Positions 1 to 12,173 of a DNA stretch of 64,000 nucleotides are shown here, piece after piece (within the stretch, counting starts at the first letter, position 1; each line of letters starts with the position of its first letter). The translations under genes and the position numbers were made by a program. Location of the stretch: the NCBI RefSeq assembly GCF_019279795.1, contig NC_056744.1:1502899117-1502963116 (forward strand), in the 5' to 3' direction. Below the pieces are notes generated by a model, which was not told where the DNA came from, searched no databases, and worked only from the letters and a program-made list of their open reading frames with translations. The stretch is from Protopterus annectens (lineage: Eukaryota > Chordata > Ceratodontiformes > Protopteridae).

Positions 1-307
1 CTGTAGGTTTATCTGTGTCAGCTGGATCAGCCTTGTTGTAGAGGCAGTGTCAGGGTGAGGGCACCCTTTACACTCCAATTAAGGCATGTGTTTATGGTAC
101 GTATGTTAGGCAACTGTGTCAATTACAGAGTACTAGGCATAATGTAGTACTGCTATACGGATATGTGAAGTGTGTCCCTATCTGCAGGCCTGTGGCTTAA
201 TGCAATTAAAAGCAGTTATTTAATTTGCAATGCTTTGTGTGGATAAAGAGTGTATTAGTGATCCATTAATTGCTGTCTTCACAATAATGTAATTGAAATG
301 CACCACA

Positions 308-398
308 ACATTGGATTTGAACCCATGACTTTGTGTGGCAAAATGTACTGTAGGCAGGTCATTTAACAGACTGAGCTACTGAGTCACTGCTGCAGCAG
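308..398 (-). repeat. tRNA-derived SINE head
   Basis: Read on the minus strand, this has a tRNA-like internal RNA polymerase III promoter: an A-box-like TAGCTCAGTCTGTTA and, about 45 bases later, a B-box-like GGGTTCAAATCC. Near-identical sequence recurs at 2890-2978 and 17105-17191 in the same orientation. This makes it a dispersed repeat rather than a functional tRNA gene, and I see no convincing cloverleaf. The rest of the SINE and its family name are not clear to me. Confidence 0.6.
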
Positions 399-794
399 AT
401 GTATTTGCAAGATATATGTGCACACATACAGGCTGTCACAAACATGTTCTATATCCATCAGTATGTGTATGGCTTTATATGGTTGTATTTCTGCACCAAA
501 GTCCCAGTTGAACATGTATTTTGTCATTAAAGCCTTAGCAGGTGACTTTCTACATGTTGCTGAGAAAAGGACACATTTACCTGCTATCAGAGGTCTCAGT
601 TACATCCATTGTCATGTCTTTGGCTGTCTAGTGGTGTACTATTGCACCAGAATCCAAGGTACACTCATTTTTTTCCATTACTTTTTATTCAAGTTTGTGC
701 ATTGCAGCGAGGCATGCAGCTCCACTGAAACACGCCTAATGACTGTAATTGGCAATTATTATGCTTTGTTTTAACCATCTTTTTTAAGTAAGAG

Positions 795-875
795 TTGCGT
801 GGTATGGTGGCTTAATACAGTGTGCTACAGGTGTGACGGGCTCAGGTTCGAAACATGGCAGAGGTGTTTATTTTA
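795..875 (+). repeat. Possible tRNA-like SINE head
   Basis: A box-A-like TGGCTTAATACAG and a box-B-like AGGTTCGAAAC lie about 35 bases apart on the plus strand, as in tRNA-derived SINE promoters. Only this one copy is visible in the window, so it could be a degraded tRNA pseudogene or a chance match. Confidence 0.35.
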
Positions 876-1518
876 TACATGTGACTTACAATGTTAGAAA
901 CACATACTCATTATAGCTGTATTTAGCTAAGCTTAGTGAAGCTGCTTGACATGGCGCATCACGCAGCTCTGCACTAAAAAAATATAAAGAAAAGAAAAAA
1001 GGGAGATAGGAAACTGTGAAATCATGGCAAGCAGAGAGAAATACATATTGAAAGGCAAGGAGGGATGTGCAGGAAGGGTTTAGGAAAGAACTATAGCTAT
1101 CTATTTCTTGTACAGCAACAACTGTGCACTTTGACAGATTTTTAGATGAATTTGGATTATAAAACCCTGGAGAGAGGGGTGAGAACAACATAACTGTGTT
1201 GTCAAGCCAGTTGGACCAAATTATGTGTGTCCAGTGGACACATACGAAATGGAGAACTATGTATGGAACTATATTTTTTTTTGAGACAGGTGCCCATTTT
1301 TTTTTTAAGGTGAGAGTGGAATGTTGGGAGAGGGACATAGGTACATGTGGGGCAGGTAAGATGGGTAAATGAGGATGCATTTGCAAACAGACAAGACAGC
1401 AGACAGGGGTGGTGTATGACACATGAGAGGGGTGAACACCTTGGACATGGAGGGTTTTGTGGAATCTGAGTCCCATGTGCCTGCAGATGGTAGTAGGACT
1501 GTTGACACTGCTCCATCA

Positions 1519-1905
1519 CTACTCCGAGGGTGGCTGTGCTGGGGGCTGGGCACCAGGGAGTGGCAGTCCCACCAGGGTTTCCAGCATGCCCCCAATCCAA
1601 TGCAGGCATTGGTCATAGCCACTGTGAACTATCCTGCGCAATAGGACTGGTAGCTCATCCTGGGTGACTACCCTCCCTCTGCCACCACTCCCAGAAGGGG
1701 ACTGGGTCCTGTCCTCTAGGGTGATACTACCTGACATAGCAGATAGTGCAGGGGCAGCAGAGGGACCATCACCGGTCTGGATCCAAGATGTGCTGGGACC
1801 CGGTGCCACTTCCAGATGAGCCAAGGCAGGGGGATCAGCTGGAACTGGCCTACCTTTACATGCTGTGGTAGATAAGGTAAAGCAATAAGTTAAGGTTAGT
1901 AACAA
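1519..1905 (-). pseudogene. Degraded GC-rich exon, possible Harbinger-type accessory protein tail
   Basis: A minus-strand open frame of 128 codons lies in the only clearly GC-rich patch of the first 2.4 kb. It is rich in Pro, Gly and Ser (for example GPSTSW and SGSGGRGRV), followed by a leucine-rich amphipathic stretch (VLLRRIVHSGYDQCLHWIGG). A Q-rich segment continues in another frame just downstream at about 1430-1520, which suggests a frameshift. The general pattern of a low-complexity linker followed by a helical tail resembles the C-terminus of Myb/SANT-type accessory proteins of PIF/Harbinger transposons. I see no DNA-binding domain or transposase nearby, so this identity is a guess. 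It could equally be a host gene relic. Confidence 0.3.
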
Positions 1906-2462
1906 AATGGAACATCATATTTATTAATCCAAATACATATCAATGTATATTATGTGCAACACAACATTAAGTAGCATAACAGTCAGTATGGTAACAGCAT
2001 GCCAGTGTGAAGTAAACCATAAGGCCAACAAAATGATTAGTTTAACAAAGTATGTTAATATTGAATCATAATAAAACATGACAATGTTCAACCACATTTT
2101 TCAAAGTATAGTTAAACAAATTATGTTAATATTAATTCATAATAATACATTACAATAGTGAACAAATGAAGATAAGGGGTGGGGAGAGATAGAGAAAAAC
2201 ATTCCATTAGTGCCATTGCAGATGATATCCCTGACAGCACTGGACATACATACTTCTACAGGTGTACTGACAGTTGTGATTACAGTGACTACAATTATCC
2301 TATGTACCACATACATACCTCTCAAGCTGATAGTATAGGATAATAAGGCCAAGCACTAACAAATGCAGGTACAGAACTACACAGAACAGTTTCACATAAT
2401 GTGGACTTATATAACCACCAGGGTGTTCTGTAAAAGGATTTGGTAATACATTGCATTCCAGG
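1906..2462. other. Unassigned AT-rich stretch
   Basis: I see no coding sequence, RNA or recognisable transposon. A short phrase around TTAACAAAGTATGTTAATATT (about 2041-2061) recurs with changes at about 2112-2134, a minor local duplication. Confidence 0.4.
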
Positions 2463-2889
2463 TAATAATTTATCTGGTAAACATGTGACAGATGGATTAG
2501 TCAGTTTTAATTAGATTACAAGAAATTGTGACACTTGAGAGGCATGTTTGTGTACAGTAATTGCACTAGACAGCCATTGTTGCTTATTTGGTAGGCATGG
2601 GAGTAGAGCCCACTAGCTGTGACTGCAAGGGACATCTGCAAATAATTTAATAATTGATGGCAGTAGCATAGTACAGACATGCAAGCGATATAGCCATACT
2701 GGGATTACACAGTTTTATTTTTGAATCAGCAATGCTGATGAACACATTCTTGCTATTGACTGTAACATTCTGCGAGATCTAAACACAATATCTGAACATA
2801 ATATGAGCTAACTCACCCATAACATTTTTGTATTCTTAAGGAGAGAAAAAATGTGAGCATTACATGTCTGATACTGAAAATGTGCTACA

Positions 2890-2978
2890 GAGCATTGGAT
2901 TCGAACCCAGGACTGTGTGTGGCAAAATGTACTGTGTACAAGAGAACTAACAGACTGAGTTACTGAGTCACTGCTGAC
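2890..2978 (-). repeat. tRNA-derived SINE head (unit 1)
   Basis: Same family as 308-398, with minus-strand A-box and B-box (GGGTTCGAATCC). It is duplicated in unit 2 at 17105-17191. Confidence 0.6.
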
Positions 2979-3188
2979 TACAGGGTGACTGATACTTGCC
3001 TGGAGATCACCTGGAAACACTATGAATTGTGCAGTACAAATTACAGGACATTCCTCTAGCATTCTAGTACTGTTACTACAGCTTTATTTCACTTTCAACA
3101 ATACTGGCAAACACATAGTATTGTTATTAGTTTGAAATATCTGTGAAGTCCACACACAATATCTGCCTGCGAAGTGGGCTACCTCACC

Positions 3189-3565
3189 CATATACCTTTA
3201 TTTATTTATTTACATTTGTTTACCGGGTAAGTCCAACTGGGCAAGATTCCCCGTTTTCAGCATAGGCTCAGGGAGTAAAACTCCATAGAGGCTAGGTGAA
3301 TTATAAAAGAGTTAACCTGGGTTGGAACATGTACATATCCAGGACTTGGTGAAGTAGGATTTTAGCTGATTTTTGAAACTATGTTTATCTGTCTGTGTCC
3401 TAACTTCCAATTGGAGAGAGTTCCACATTTTTGCAATGGTACAGAAATATAGGGAGTCTCACAGTGCAACCTGGCCAGGTGCCCACCATGAGACTTGACA
3501 CTGTGAGCCCTCTCAGCTGCAGCTGTTGGGAGAAAAGCACTCCATTATGCATACCAGTTTTGTAG
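3189..3565 (-). repeat. 5'-truncated CR1/L2-group LINE 3' end (unit 1)
   Basis: On the minus strand this ends in a tail resembling CCCGGTAAACAAATG followed by AAATA repeats, the same 3' end seen at 8336, 34735, 45850 and 46315. Upstream of the tail is degraded reverse-transcriptase C-terminal sequence (a phrase like GGHLARLHCETP around 3440-3510). It is a dead-on-arrival copy with only the 3' few hundred bases. Confidence 0.6.
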
Positions 3566-3665
3566 ACATTCAGCTTGCAATTTGTTAAGACAGCAAAAGC
3601 CTACTTACATACTTTTAGGGCATTCCCTGCCCTCACTTCTTGTACCCAAGTGTGTGAATCTGTTC

Positions 3666-3735
3666 TGTTGTAGCTTAGTGGTAATTCCCTTTGTCTATGG
3701 TGTGCAGGGTCCATGGTTTGAGCCTTGCAGGAGCT
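3666..3735 (+). repeat. tRNA-like head fused to a CR1 fragment
   Basis: An A-box-like TAGCTTAGTGGTAA and a B-box-like GGTTTGAGCC, about 45 bases apart, sit directly before CR1 ORF2 sequence. The layout matches the head of the SINE at 36753-36904. This gives the CR1 copy a potential RNA polymerase III promoter. Pol III activity is inferred from the boxes only. Confidence 0.5.
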
Positions 3736-6285
3736 GTTTCAACGCACGATGCATCGGAGACCATCCAGGTGCAATTAACCATAGGCAAGACTGCTCTGCA
3801 AATTGTAGCATGTTACAGGCCACCCTCACAAACTCAGGAACCTCACATGGCCTTCCTGAAAACACTAGAGGGGATAAATGTATCACCAAACACCATCATA
3901 CTAGGTGACTTCAATTACCCTAATATAGACTGGGAACACTACTCAAGCCCAAACACCCTAGCCCAAAAGTTCCTGGAATTCATAAACTCAAATGCCATGG
4001 AACAACTAGTCACCATCCCACAAGAGGAGAAAACATACTTGATCTCATCATCACGAACATGGGAGCACAATGTTCAACGAAGTATACCCCTCACTGGTGA
4101 GATCAGATCACAAACTAATCTCGCTGGAGGTCCTCATCCCACCCCACCTGAAATAAAAGACCACAGTAAAGAACTTCTCGACTTCACACTTCTAAAGACT
4201 AGTGTGGTCTCCTTTAAGGCCCCGAGAAAACAGTACTCAAGCCGCTGAATCACTTACAAATGCCTTCTACCAGCACCTGCAGGACTGCATGGATAAGGCA
4301 ATCCCAAGCAAAACAAAGACTCTTTGTACCAAAGGCAAGCGTCCACTCTGGTGGACCCCAGCCATAAACAAACTCTACAACAAAAGGAGGAAGCTACTAC
4401 AAGATAGAGCAAAAAGCCTAAAAGCTAAGACACCCTTGATCACTATAAGTAAAAACTAAGAGCTCTCATAAAATCATCCAAAGCAAATTTTGAGAGAAAA
4501 ATAGCTAAAGACTCAAAGACAATCATAAGGCCTTCTTTAGCTATGTTAGAAACCTGGGAGGAAACTCCCAGATATGCTCAGAACTAGTTCAAAATGATGT
4601 GAAGATTACTGATCCTACAGACATTGCCAACATACTGGCTGACAGGTTCAGTGCAAACTTCTCCCCAAAAGAGAGATATCTATACCTTGCAGCCCCCAAA
4701 CATCTCCAACGCCCAAGTGAGAACTGCTCTCTCCAGCAAAAACACAGCATCCATGGGACCTGATGGTGTCCCCCTGTGTGCTCCACGAACTCAATGAGGA
4801 ATTAAACCCACAGCTAGGACAGCTGTTTAATCATAGTCTTACCTCTGGATACTGCAACTGTGGTCCCACTTCACAAAGGCGGTGCCTCCACCGACCCTGG
4901 AAATTACCGCCCATTAGCTTGACAAGCCTTATCTGCAAAGCCATGGAGAGGATCATAATGGACCTCATAAATAAAGACATAGGGAATTTGCAGACTTTGG
5001 ATCCATCCCAGTTTGGCTTTGTCAAAGGCAGATCATGCCTTCTAAACTTGGTTGACTTTTTCAAACAGTCACCAAAGCCATTGATGAGGAAAGGCAGTCC
5101 ATACAGCCTACCTCGATCTGAAGGCCTTTGATACAATACCCCACTCGGGTATCATTGAAAACTCATCAGCTTAAATGTTAACCCATACATCATAAGATGG
5201 GTTGCAAACTGGCTGAGTGACAGAACCCACAGGGTCAGAGTTGCTGGCGCCATGTCAGACTCAAAGCCTGTCACAAGTGGTGTACCACAGGGCTCAGTCC
5301 TGGGCCCACTCTTGTTTGGCATCTACTTTTCCAAGTACAAGCAAACACAGGAGGGTTATGGCTGACAAAGTTTGCAGATGACTGCAAACTGGGCCATAGT
5401 AAAAACATCTGACACAGATATCCTTCAGAAGGGTCTCACAGAAACGGATAACTGGTGCCAGAGCCATGGCCTAAAGTTAAATGCCAAAAATGCATAGTCA
5501 TACCCTTGGGAAAACAAGGTTACCCCTAGCTACCAAATAGGTGGCAATCCACTGAGTACAGAAGAAGTTATCAGGGACCTGGGGACCCAGGTTGATAGTA
5601 GTCTGTCATTCGACACCCATGTAGCTAAAGTAGTTAGGAAGACCTTCTACATTGCCCACCTTATCATGAAGGGATTCTCATCTAGATCAAGGGAGGTCAT
5701 AGTCTCCTACTCATCACTCATCAGACCAATGATTGAGTACAATGCCCCATTCGATGTATCTGACCCGACACTTGCAGCAGCTGAGAGGCCACAAAAGTTC
5801 CTCCCAAAAGGATAAAGGGTCTCAAACATCTGTCCTATGCTGCCCGACTGAAAGAACTCCAGCTCTATTCAGTCCTCAGAGGTGACCTTTGCCTAACATA
5901 CAAGGCCATGTCAAACCCAGATTTGATGAATATGCTTCACCTCAAAAATCTAGATCCGTCAGAGCCACAAGGAGACTTAAACCTCGACACGGCTATTAAT
6001 AGCTGGAGGGATAGATTCATCACCCAAAGACTCCCTATGCTGTGGAATAAAATCCCGGTATATGTGAGGCAGAGCACCTCGCTGGCCTTGTTCAAGAGAA
6101 ATCTTGACCAATGGATGGGAGATCGCAGATATACCCCAGGGATTACCTCAGTGTCACTGCTCAACAGAGGCACAGCAAAATAATGGGTATAGTTCCCCAT
6201 ACTAAAGGGGTGGCGTAAGCCACAAAACTATGGGCTATGCTTGTAAATGCCCTCGGGCAGATAGCCTAGTATGAACCTATGAAGT
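3736..6285 (+). repeat. 5'-truncated CR1-type LINE (ORF2 remnant)
   Basis: Degraded ORF2 of a CR1-type non-LTR retrotransposon, closely related to the near-full element at 28682-33170. It starts inside the AP-like endonuclease; LGDFNYPNIDW is seen at 3903-3935. It continues through the linker (PLWWTPAINKLYNKR), reverse-transcriptase motifs (FGFVKGRSC; VPQGSVLGPLLFG; FADDCKLG at about 5374-5397 with both catalytic Asp) and the C-terminal region to about 6180. The 3' end (GGCAGATAGCCTAGTATGAA) matches the tail of the SINE at 36753. Several frameshifts and stops break the frame (for example near 4200, 4457, 5130 and 5400), so no full ORF2 is made. Unit 2 lacks this insertion. Confidence 0.85.
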
Positions 6286-6870
6286 TCCCCTATTTTTCAT
6301 TTTCAGGTTGTGATGGTGATGATGACACTGCTCACCTGTGCAGAGGATACCACTTACACTGGTGAATTTTCTGGCCAGCCAGTCCCAAGCCTCTGCCTTA
6401 CATTCCAAGCCCTAGTAACAACCCTGCAGTAACCTATCATCATGTTTTTTTACAAGGAGCCCAACCATGACCCCGGACTCCTGAATGCCCTACCACTGTG
6501 CCCAAAAGCACACACCTTCAACAATACCACCAGCCATAATGACAGATGATTGAACTCCAATGGATTCTACAGAATTCCTGCCTATTGTGGTTAATATAAG
6601 CTGTTTCCCCACCGTTACACATCATTGAGCAACATTCAAAAATGACCTGTGCCACTTAGCGTGCAAACTAGCTAAGCAGAGCTGAGCAGTGTGAAAACTC
6701 ACACAACCAAGGTTTAGTGAAGCTTAGCACCGAGCAAACACTAGCAGCTATTAATAAGTTTATGCGGTGCTAGCATGATTGAGCAGAGCTCAGCAGAGCA
6801 CAGCAGTGCCATATTTTCCAATGTTATTATTAAATTATAGAAGAATAGTTCAGCACATTACAGACATGTC

Positions 6871-6943
6871 CTGCCTGCTATAGGCTTGAACCCAGGACCT
6901 ACTACACATATAGCTGTAACTCTACCCATTTAGCTACTTGGAT
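6871..6943 (-). repeat. Second type of tRNA-like SINE head (unit 1)
   Basis: On the minus strand, box-A-like TAGCTAAATGGG and box-B-like GGGTTCAAGCC flank a normal-length spacer. The copy in unit 2 is at 18457-18526. It differs from the 308/2890 family in the anticodon-arm region. Confidence 0.5.
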
Positions 6944-7074
6944 ATTATGAAAACTGCTATACCTTCACATATACTACTGAGCTACCTGTAAGCTTTGCTG
7001 TGCACAGTGCCAAGCAAACATGCATAAACACCCATAAGCAACACATTAAATAATTAATTGCATCTGGTTTCTAT

Positions 7075-7320
7075 TTTTAGTTGTCTGGCAGGTGCCAGCT
7101 GTCTATATCTGAGCACAACTTGGCATTGCTGCGCTCCGTGCTGTGCTGTGCAAATGGCAATTAAAATAAATATTTGAAAAATACTACAGATAGATGTAAT
7201 TATGATTATTGATTACATCCGGTTCCTATTTTGTAGATGTCTGGCAGGTGTCTTCTGTCTATATATGAGCATAACTTGGCATTGCTGTGCTCTGTGTCGT
7301 GCTGCACAAACAGGCAGTTA
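7075..7320 (+). repeat. Two-copy degenerate direct repeat
   Basis: The phrase running from TTAGTTGTCTGGCAGGTG through CTTGGCATTGCTG and GGCAATTAAAA at 7075-7165 recurs, diverged, at about 7215-7320. The pair is present in unit 2 at about 18660-18910. It is probably two monomers of an unknown repeat. Confidence 0.55.
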
Positions 7321-8335
7321 AAACAATTAAAATTTATTAAAACAAAACAGGGGAACATAACACATCATTGAAATGACATATTACACATTTGACACACACC
7401 ACAACATCACTACAGTGGCAGAGACCATTGCAGGGAGCCTCAGACTCATCTGCAGCATAGTAAGCCACTACAGTGATTTGATATCCATGCTCCGACGCTG
7501 TCCCTTGGCAGTGCGCCATGATTAATATGCATGGTGTATTGCAGAGGGGGAAACATGGCTGTATACATGGATAAATATCATGTAAGCTTTACACTGAGCC
7601 TACATGGATTTTTATTAAATCCTATGGGCTGACATTCATTTGCAATATAAGTCTAGCAATTTACTGCAGCTAGTAGTGTTAGAACATATATTGAGTTGTT
7701 TTAACACGCATTGTACATAAAAGTGCACTCACCATAATAATTCTACACCGCACAGCATGACCATTTTCAAATACTTAGTCTATTTATACCTAATATAAAT
7801 ACTATAAGTATTTTGAATGTTGCAGTCAATATTTGCATACAGTACAATCTTGCACCTTTTAAAGCATACACTCTCTAAAATTGCTGTGGCTCTTGCTGTG
7901 TTGGCATACCTGTTCCTCTGTTTTGCAAGTCTAATACAGTTTTATTAACAAAATAGTAAAAGAGAAAACAACAAACTATATTAAAACACTGACCCACAAG
8001 ATTTGGAGTAACAGTCATTAATCACAGGCAAAGTCCTACTCATGTTTGGCTTACCTGGAGTACAATATATTCTGATTACTGTCTTTTAAACATAAATTTG
8101 TAGTTACCCACAATGTTTGATAAGTTGATTAGTTACCTGAATATAGTTGTCTGTAATATATTATGTAATTTAATTAGATATTAACCTGTAGCCTACACCT
8201 CACTATCATTCCAGGGGCTTTCAATTCTTTGCATCTCACCCATCAATACTGGTCACACCCTTTGAATTCTACTGCATATGTGCACTCATCATGCTGGAAA
8301 GGATAAACATTTGAAGAAATAAAATTATTTATTTA

Positions 8336-10530
8336 TGTATGTACATATTTATTTATTTATTTCCATTTGTTTATTTCCATTTGTTTACCGGGAATGTTTG
8401 ACTTGGCCTAAAATAGCCCGTTTTCAATGGAGGCCCAGGGAGAAAAGCTCTACAGAGTACAATGTTGTAACAATACAATACAATACAATATTCATATAAA
8501 TTAGATAATGTGTAACAATATAATATTTATATAAGATACATCATGTAAAATTAATATGCGTACATAATCTAGAAAAAATGATAAATAAAAATTTAGTTTA
8601 AATAGATAATACAATAATAAACATTTGAGGCAAAAGATCAAATGTTCTAGGGTTTTAGAAACTGTTAGCAGAGGAGATCAAAAAGGCTGGCAATGGAAGG
8701 AGGAGAGGATGGAGTATTAGGGAGGGTGTAAATTAAGAGAGGAATAAGGAGGGGAGTGTGATAAGTGAGGGAAAAGAGAATCTGCCTATTTAGTGCAGCT
8801 AACCAGGATTAGTACAGGAGTAAAGCCAGGTGTTATTAAGATGTTTTGAGGTATGTCATTCCAAGCTTTGGCTAGTTTATATGAACACAGGGAATCCCCG
8901 TGGCAATTATTTGACTTAGTGACCTTCAAAAGCAATTTATTAGATGATCTTAATGTTCTGCTGCTGGAGTAGGTTTGTACTAGGTTACTAATGGATAGAT
9001 AGTTGTCAGGGTGATACAGGGTGGAATAGGTTAGAATTAGTTGATTAAAGATTAGAAAGTTAGGAAGTTACATCCATTTTACTTGGTGAAGTACTCTACA
9101 GTGATGAGTTATTTAAGGTTGGTTTGAAACAAATATGGCTACTTTATAACGGCAAGATTCTAGTTTGTTTAAGTCACATTTTCTTAGGTTAGTGAAAATG
9201 GGTGCGGCATATAAGATAGAAGATGAGTTCTACAGCTGGCATGTCTTGTGGAATTTGTTAGAAGGGCTTTATTCTATATAGGGAATCTAACTTGAAATGG
9301 ACTTTCTTGATAGCTAGGGCTAAGTGTTTATCATAGTCAAGATCCTTGTCAGTGGTGAGCCCTAGTAGATTTGTATGATCTACTGGTTTGATGATGGTAT
9401 TGTTAGATGAATGGATGGAGAAAGCAGTAGGGTCAGTGGTATTTTAGCTACTGGTGAAGAGCATTAGTTTTGTTTTTGAAGGGTTAAGAATCAGTTGGGA
9501 GTTGGAAAGGTATTTTTCAATGTCCAGAAAGGACTGCTGGGTTTTATTGAAAAGAGCAGGAAGAGGTGGAGCAGAGCATATGAGGGAGCAGTCATCAGCA
9601 TATTGAACTAATGTAGCATGTTGGGTGGCTGTACAGAGTTTAATTTTGAATATGGTGAAGAGCAGAGGACCAAGATTGGACCCATGGAGGACACAGACGG
9701 TGACAGGTAAATGAGATGATAGTTAATTTTACCATTTAACTGTCTGTTGATGGTTGGTTAGATAACTAGTGCACTAGGTGAGGGTTGAATGAGAGAGGTT
9801 AAATGAAGCCAGCTTGTCAATGAGATTTTACTGGGAAACTGTATTAAAGGCCTTAGATAGGTTGAGGAATGCAGAGGGGGTGAGTAAACCATTGTTTCTG
9901 TGTTGTTATACTGTGTTGAAACTAATTAGAGCTGTTGTCATACTGTGCTAAGGATGATAACCATATTGTGTGGGGGATATAAGGTTGTTTTTCAGGAGAT
10001 GGTTAAGTAATTGGGTGTGAATACATTTTCCAGTATTTTCCTAAGGGGGAAAGGATGGCAATGGGTCTATAGTTAGAAAAATTTGTAGAGGTGCCAACTT
10101 TATTTACAGGGATTACATGGGACACTTTCCATATTCAGTGATGGACCAATTTATAAGGAAGGATATGGGGTAAACAATTACACCTGTAGCCAGTTTAAGG
10201 TATTCATTGGGCAGTTGGTCAGCAGCAGTGGAAGAGTGTTTAAGTTTGGATAGGAGTTTTTTATGTGGTGAGTTTATATGGATTGAATGTGGAAGGAATC
10301 AGGATTTTTTCTAATTTTGTGGGTATTGATAGATGAGAACTGATAATATGTTTTAATAGTGATAATACAGAGTTAACAAATGATTGTTAAATTGAATGGC
10401 TGTGGTGTCAGAGGAGTCTTTTTTTGTTGGACTAGGGATAGTAGCTTGACCTGGTTTGAGCAGTTGGTTTATGGATCCCCAGAATTTTTGGGATTATATT
10501 GGTGCCTGTTTTGGATTGTTATATATTGTT
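8336..10530 (-). repeat. CR1/L2-group LINE, reverse transcriptase remnant (unit 1)
   Basis: A 5'-truncated minus-strand non-LTR element. Reading from high to low coordinates I see thumb/finger sequence (NNLISPTQYGYHPKHSM), NLSKAFNTV at about 9841-9866 (normally D-x-SKAFD), GSNLGPLLFTI at about 9650-9690 and YADD at 9591-9602. These are followed by a C-terminal domain (NCHGDSLYSYKLAKAWNDI) and a 3' tail of AAATA repeats at 8336-8360. Stops and frameshifts interrupt the frame. The motifs place it in the CR1/L2/Rex1 group; I cannot name the family. An endonuclease is not visible, as expected for a 5' truncation. Confidence 0.75.
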
Positions 10531-11949
10531 GTATTTTGTCACATTTGATTAAAATGAAAAATGAAAAAGAATTAAGAGCAACGTTGCACACACATAACAC
10601 ATTTTGAAATACTACTCTCTTCATTAAAAAAAACTTCCTCAGCCACTCTCATTCTGTTCTTTTCTCCTATCATTTCTGTCTCCAGAAGCTAGTTTTCTCC
10701 TAATCCATGCATCCATGGGACATCTGTATTGTGGCAGTCTATAACAGTGTCTTCCTTCTCTCTCCAGTTGCTGCATCTCTTTACAATATTTCCTTCTGAT
10801 CCACCTCATCTCTTGGAGTCCCAAAGTCTCTAAAGTCTACTCATCTTCTCTGTTCCACCAGCTATCTCTCAAAGGAGATGTCAAAGTAGAAAAAGAGATT
10901 AGTAATGGAGAAGTCAAAGAAATAGAAATTGAGGCAATGGAACAGGTGCAAAGAGAAGGATTCAGTGTAGAAAATCAAATGCAGAAAGCACCACAACAGG
11001 ATAGAGCAATGGATATCCAAATTAAGGGGAAATCAGTGTAACAGGAAGCAACAGGTCAGGTGCCATATCAAGATATTTTGGAACTTTCCACAGGAAACCA
11101 GTATAAAAGTTCACTTGAAGCTAGACAGGAAGGAAAGGGACGGGAAACTGTGGAAACTCTGATGAGTGATAGGCCAGTGAGTTTCCGTATGACAAAACAA
11201 CAGATGACACAGGATGAAATTGAAGAGAATGTGCCACAAGAAGATGTTATAGAACTTTCTACAGATTGCCTGCAGGAAATGGAAAACAAGCAATGTGCCC
11301 TCAGTATGGAAAAAAAGGAGTTAAGAGAAGAGTTGCTTGATTTAATAGACAAAGACAGATATATCAAGATCAATGAGAGAAATAGACTGCAGAAGGTTAA
11401 TAAAACCCCAAAAGTCAGAAGATTGATAAAACAAATGAACACAGTAATTAGGACTGTCCATAGAGATCCATGAGATATAACAGAAGTAAACAGAATATAT
11501 TACTGTGCTGCTAAATTAATAACTGATAAAATTCTACCACAGGAATATAGGGTAGCGAGGGAAAAGGGGGTGGGGCGAAAGTGAATACCATCATGGAAAT
11601 ATCGAATAGAGAAAACTATAAAGCAGCTAAGACAAGAAGTGTCATTGTTAGAAGATTATAGAAGAGGGAACAGATCAACAAAAATGTTAAGAAAGATAGA
11701 TGTGATAAAAGCAGTGTGCAGAATGAGAACAGACCAGGATCTATTATGCACTATTGGAGATAACAAACTAAAAATTTTGAAACAGGCAGAAAGACTCAGA
11801 AGATATGAAGATAAATATAAGGGAAAAGCACAAAATAAGAAATTTACTGATGACCCAAAAAAGTTTTATAGAGAATTGGGAATAAGGTAAAAGGAATTGA
11901 TAGATCGCTGAAAAAAGAGGAAGTAGATACATTTTGAAGAAGTAACTGC

Positions 11950-12173
11950 GGTGGTGGTGCTGCGGTAGATTTGTCGCCTCACAGTAAGACGCTGTCCGGT
12001 TCGATTCTCAGCTAGAGCGTCTTCTGCGTGGAGACATGCGTGAATGGGCGTACCTTCATTGAAGGTTGTGAGTCAGGGCTGGTAACTCGGCACATAAAAA
12101 TCAACTACCAATCATTAGCGGACTGAAGTTCTGCTGTGGCGACCCCTAACCGGGAAAAGCCGAAAGACACAAC
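11950..12173 (+). repeat. tRNA-derived SINE with RTE-type tail (unit 1)
   Basis: It starts GGTGGTGGTGCTGCGGTAG, with box B GGTTCGATTC, and ends GTGGCGACCCCTAACCGGGA then AAAGCCGAAAGACACAAC. That 3' tail is a phrase known from RTE-clade LINEs and their SINEs in fishes. It interrupts the R4-type coding sequence between FW and the EDPVEHN phrase. Further copies lie at 23558, 33678, 52201 and 55203. Confidence 0.85.

Larger units (their letters stand above)
1..1500. other. Mostly unassigned AT-rich stretch
   Basis: Apart from two tRNA-like SINE heads listed separately (308-398 and 795-875), I recognise no gene, RNA or transposon here. The open frames on either strand are short, lack known motifs and have the composition of noncoding DNA. 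A purine-rich stretch at about 960-1400 gives long but featureless minus-strand frames that I do not accept as genes. Confidence 0.5.
6290..8335. other. Unassigned repeat-derived sequence in unit 1
   Basis: Matches 17890-19914 in unit 2. It holds a tRNA-like head (6871-6943), a degenerate direct repeat (7075-7320) and a stretch with repeated AGCAGAGC phrases (6670-6800). I recognise no coding sequence. Confidence 0.4.

Noticed and set aside
308-398. Functional tRNA gene at this and the other box A/box B sites
   Set aside because: The acceptor and anticodon stems do not form well and the sequence is repeated with SINE-like flanks, so SINE heads fit better.
886-1476. 196-codon minus-strand gene
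   Set aside because: Composition is Ser/Phe/Leu-rich across a purine-rich plus strand, overlapping other equally long frames, with no motif.
11068-11442. 124-codon minus-strand frame opposite the R4 N-terminal region, also at 22676-23050
   Set aside because: It lies antisense to recognisable R4 protein sequence and has no features of its own.
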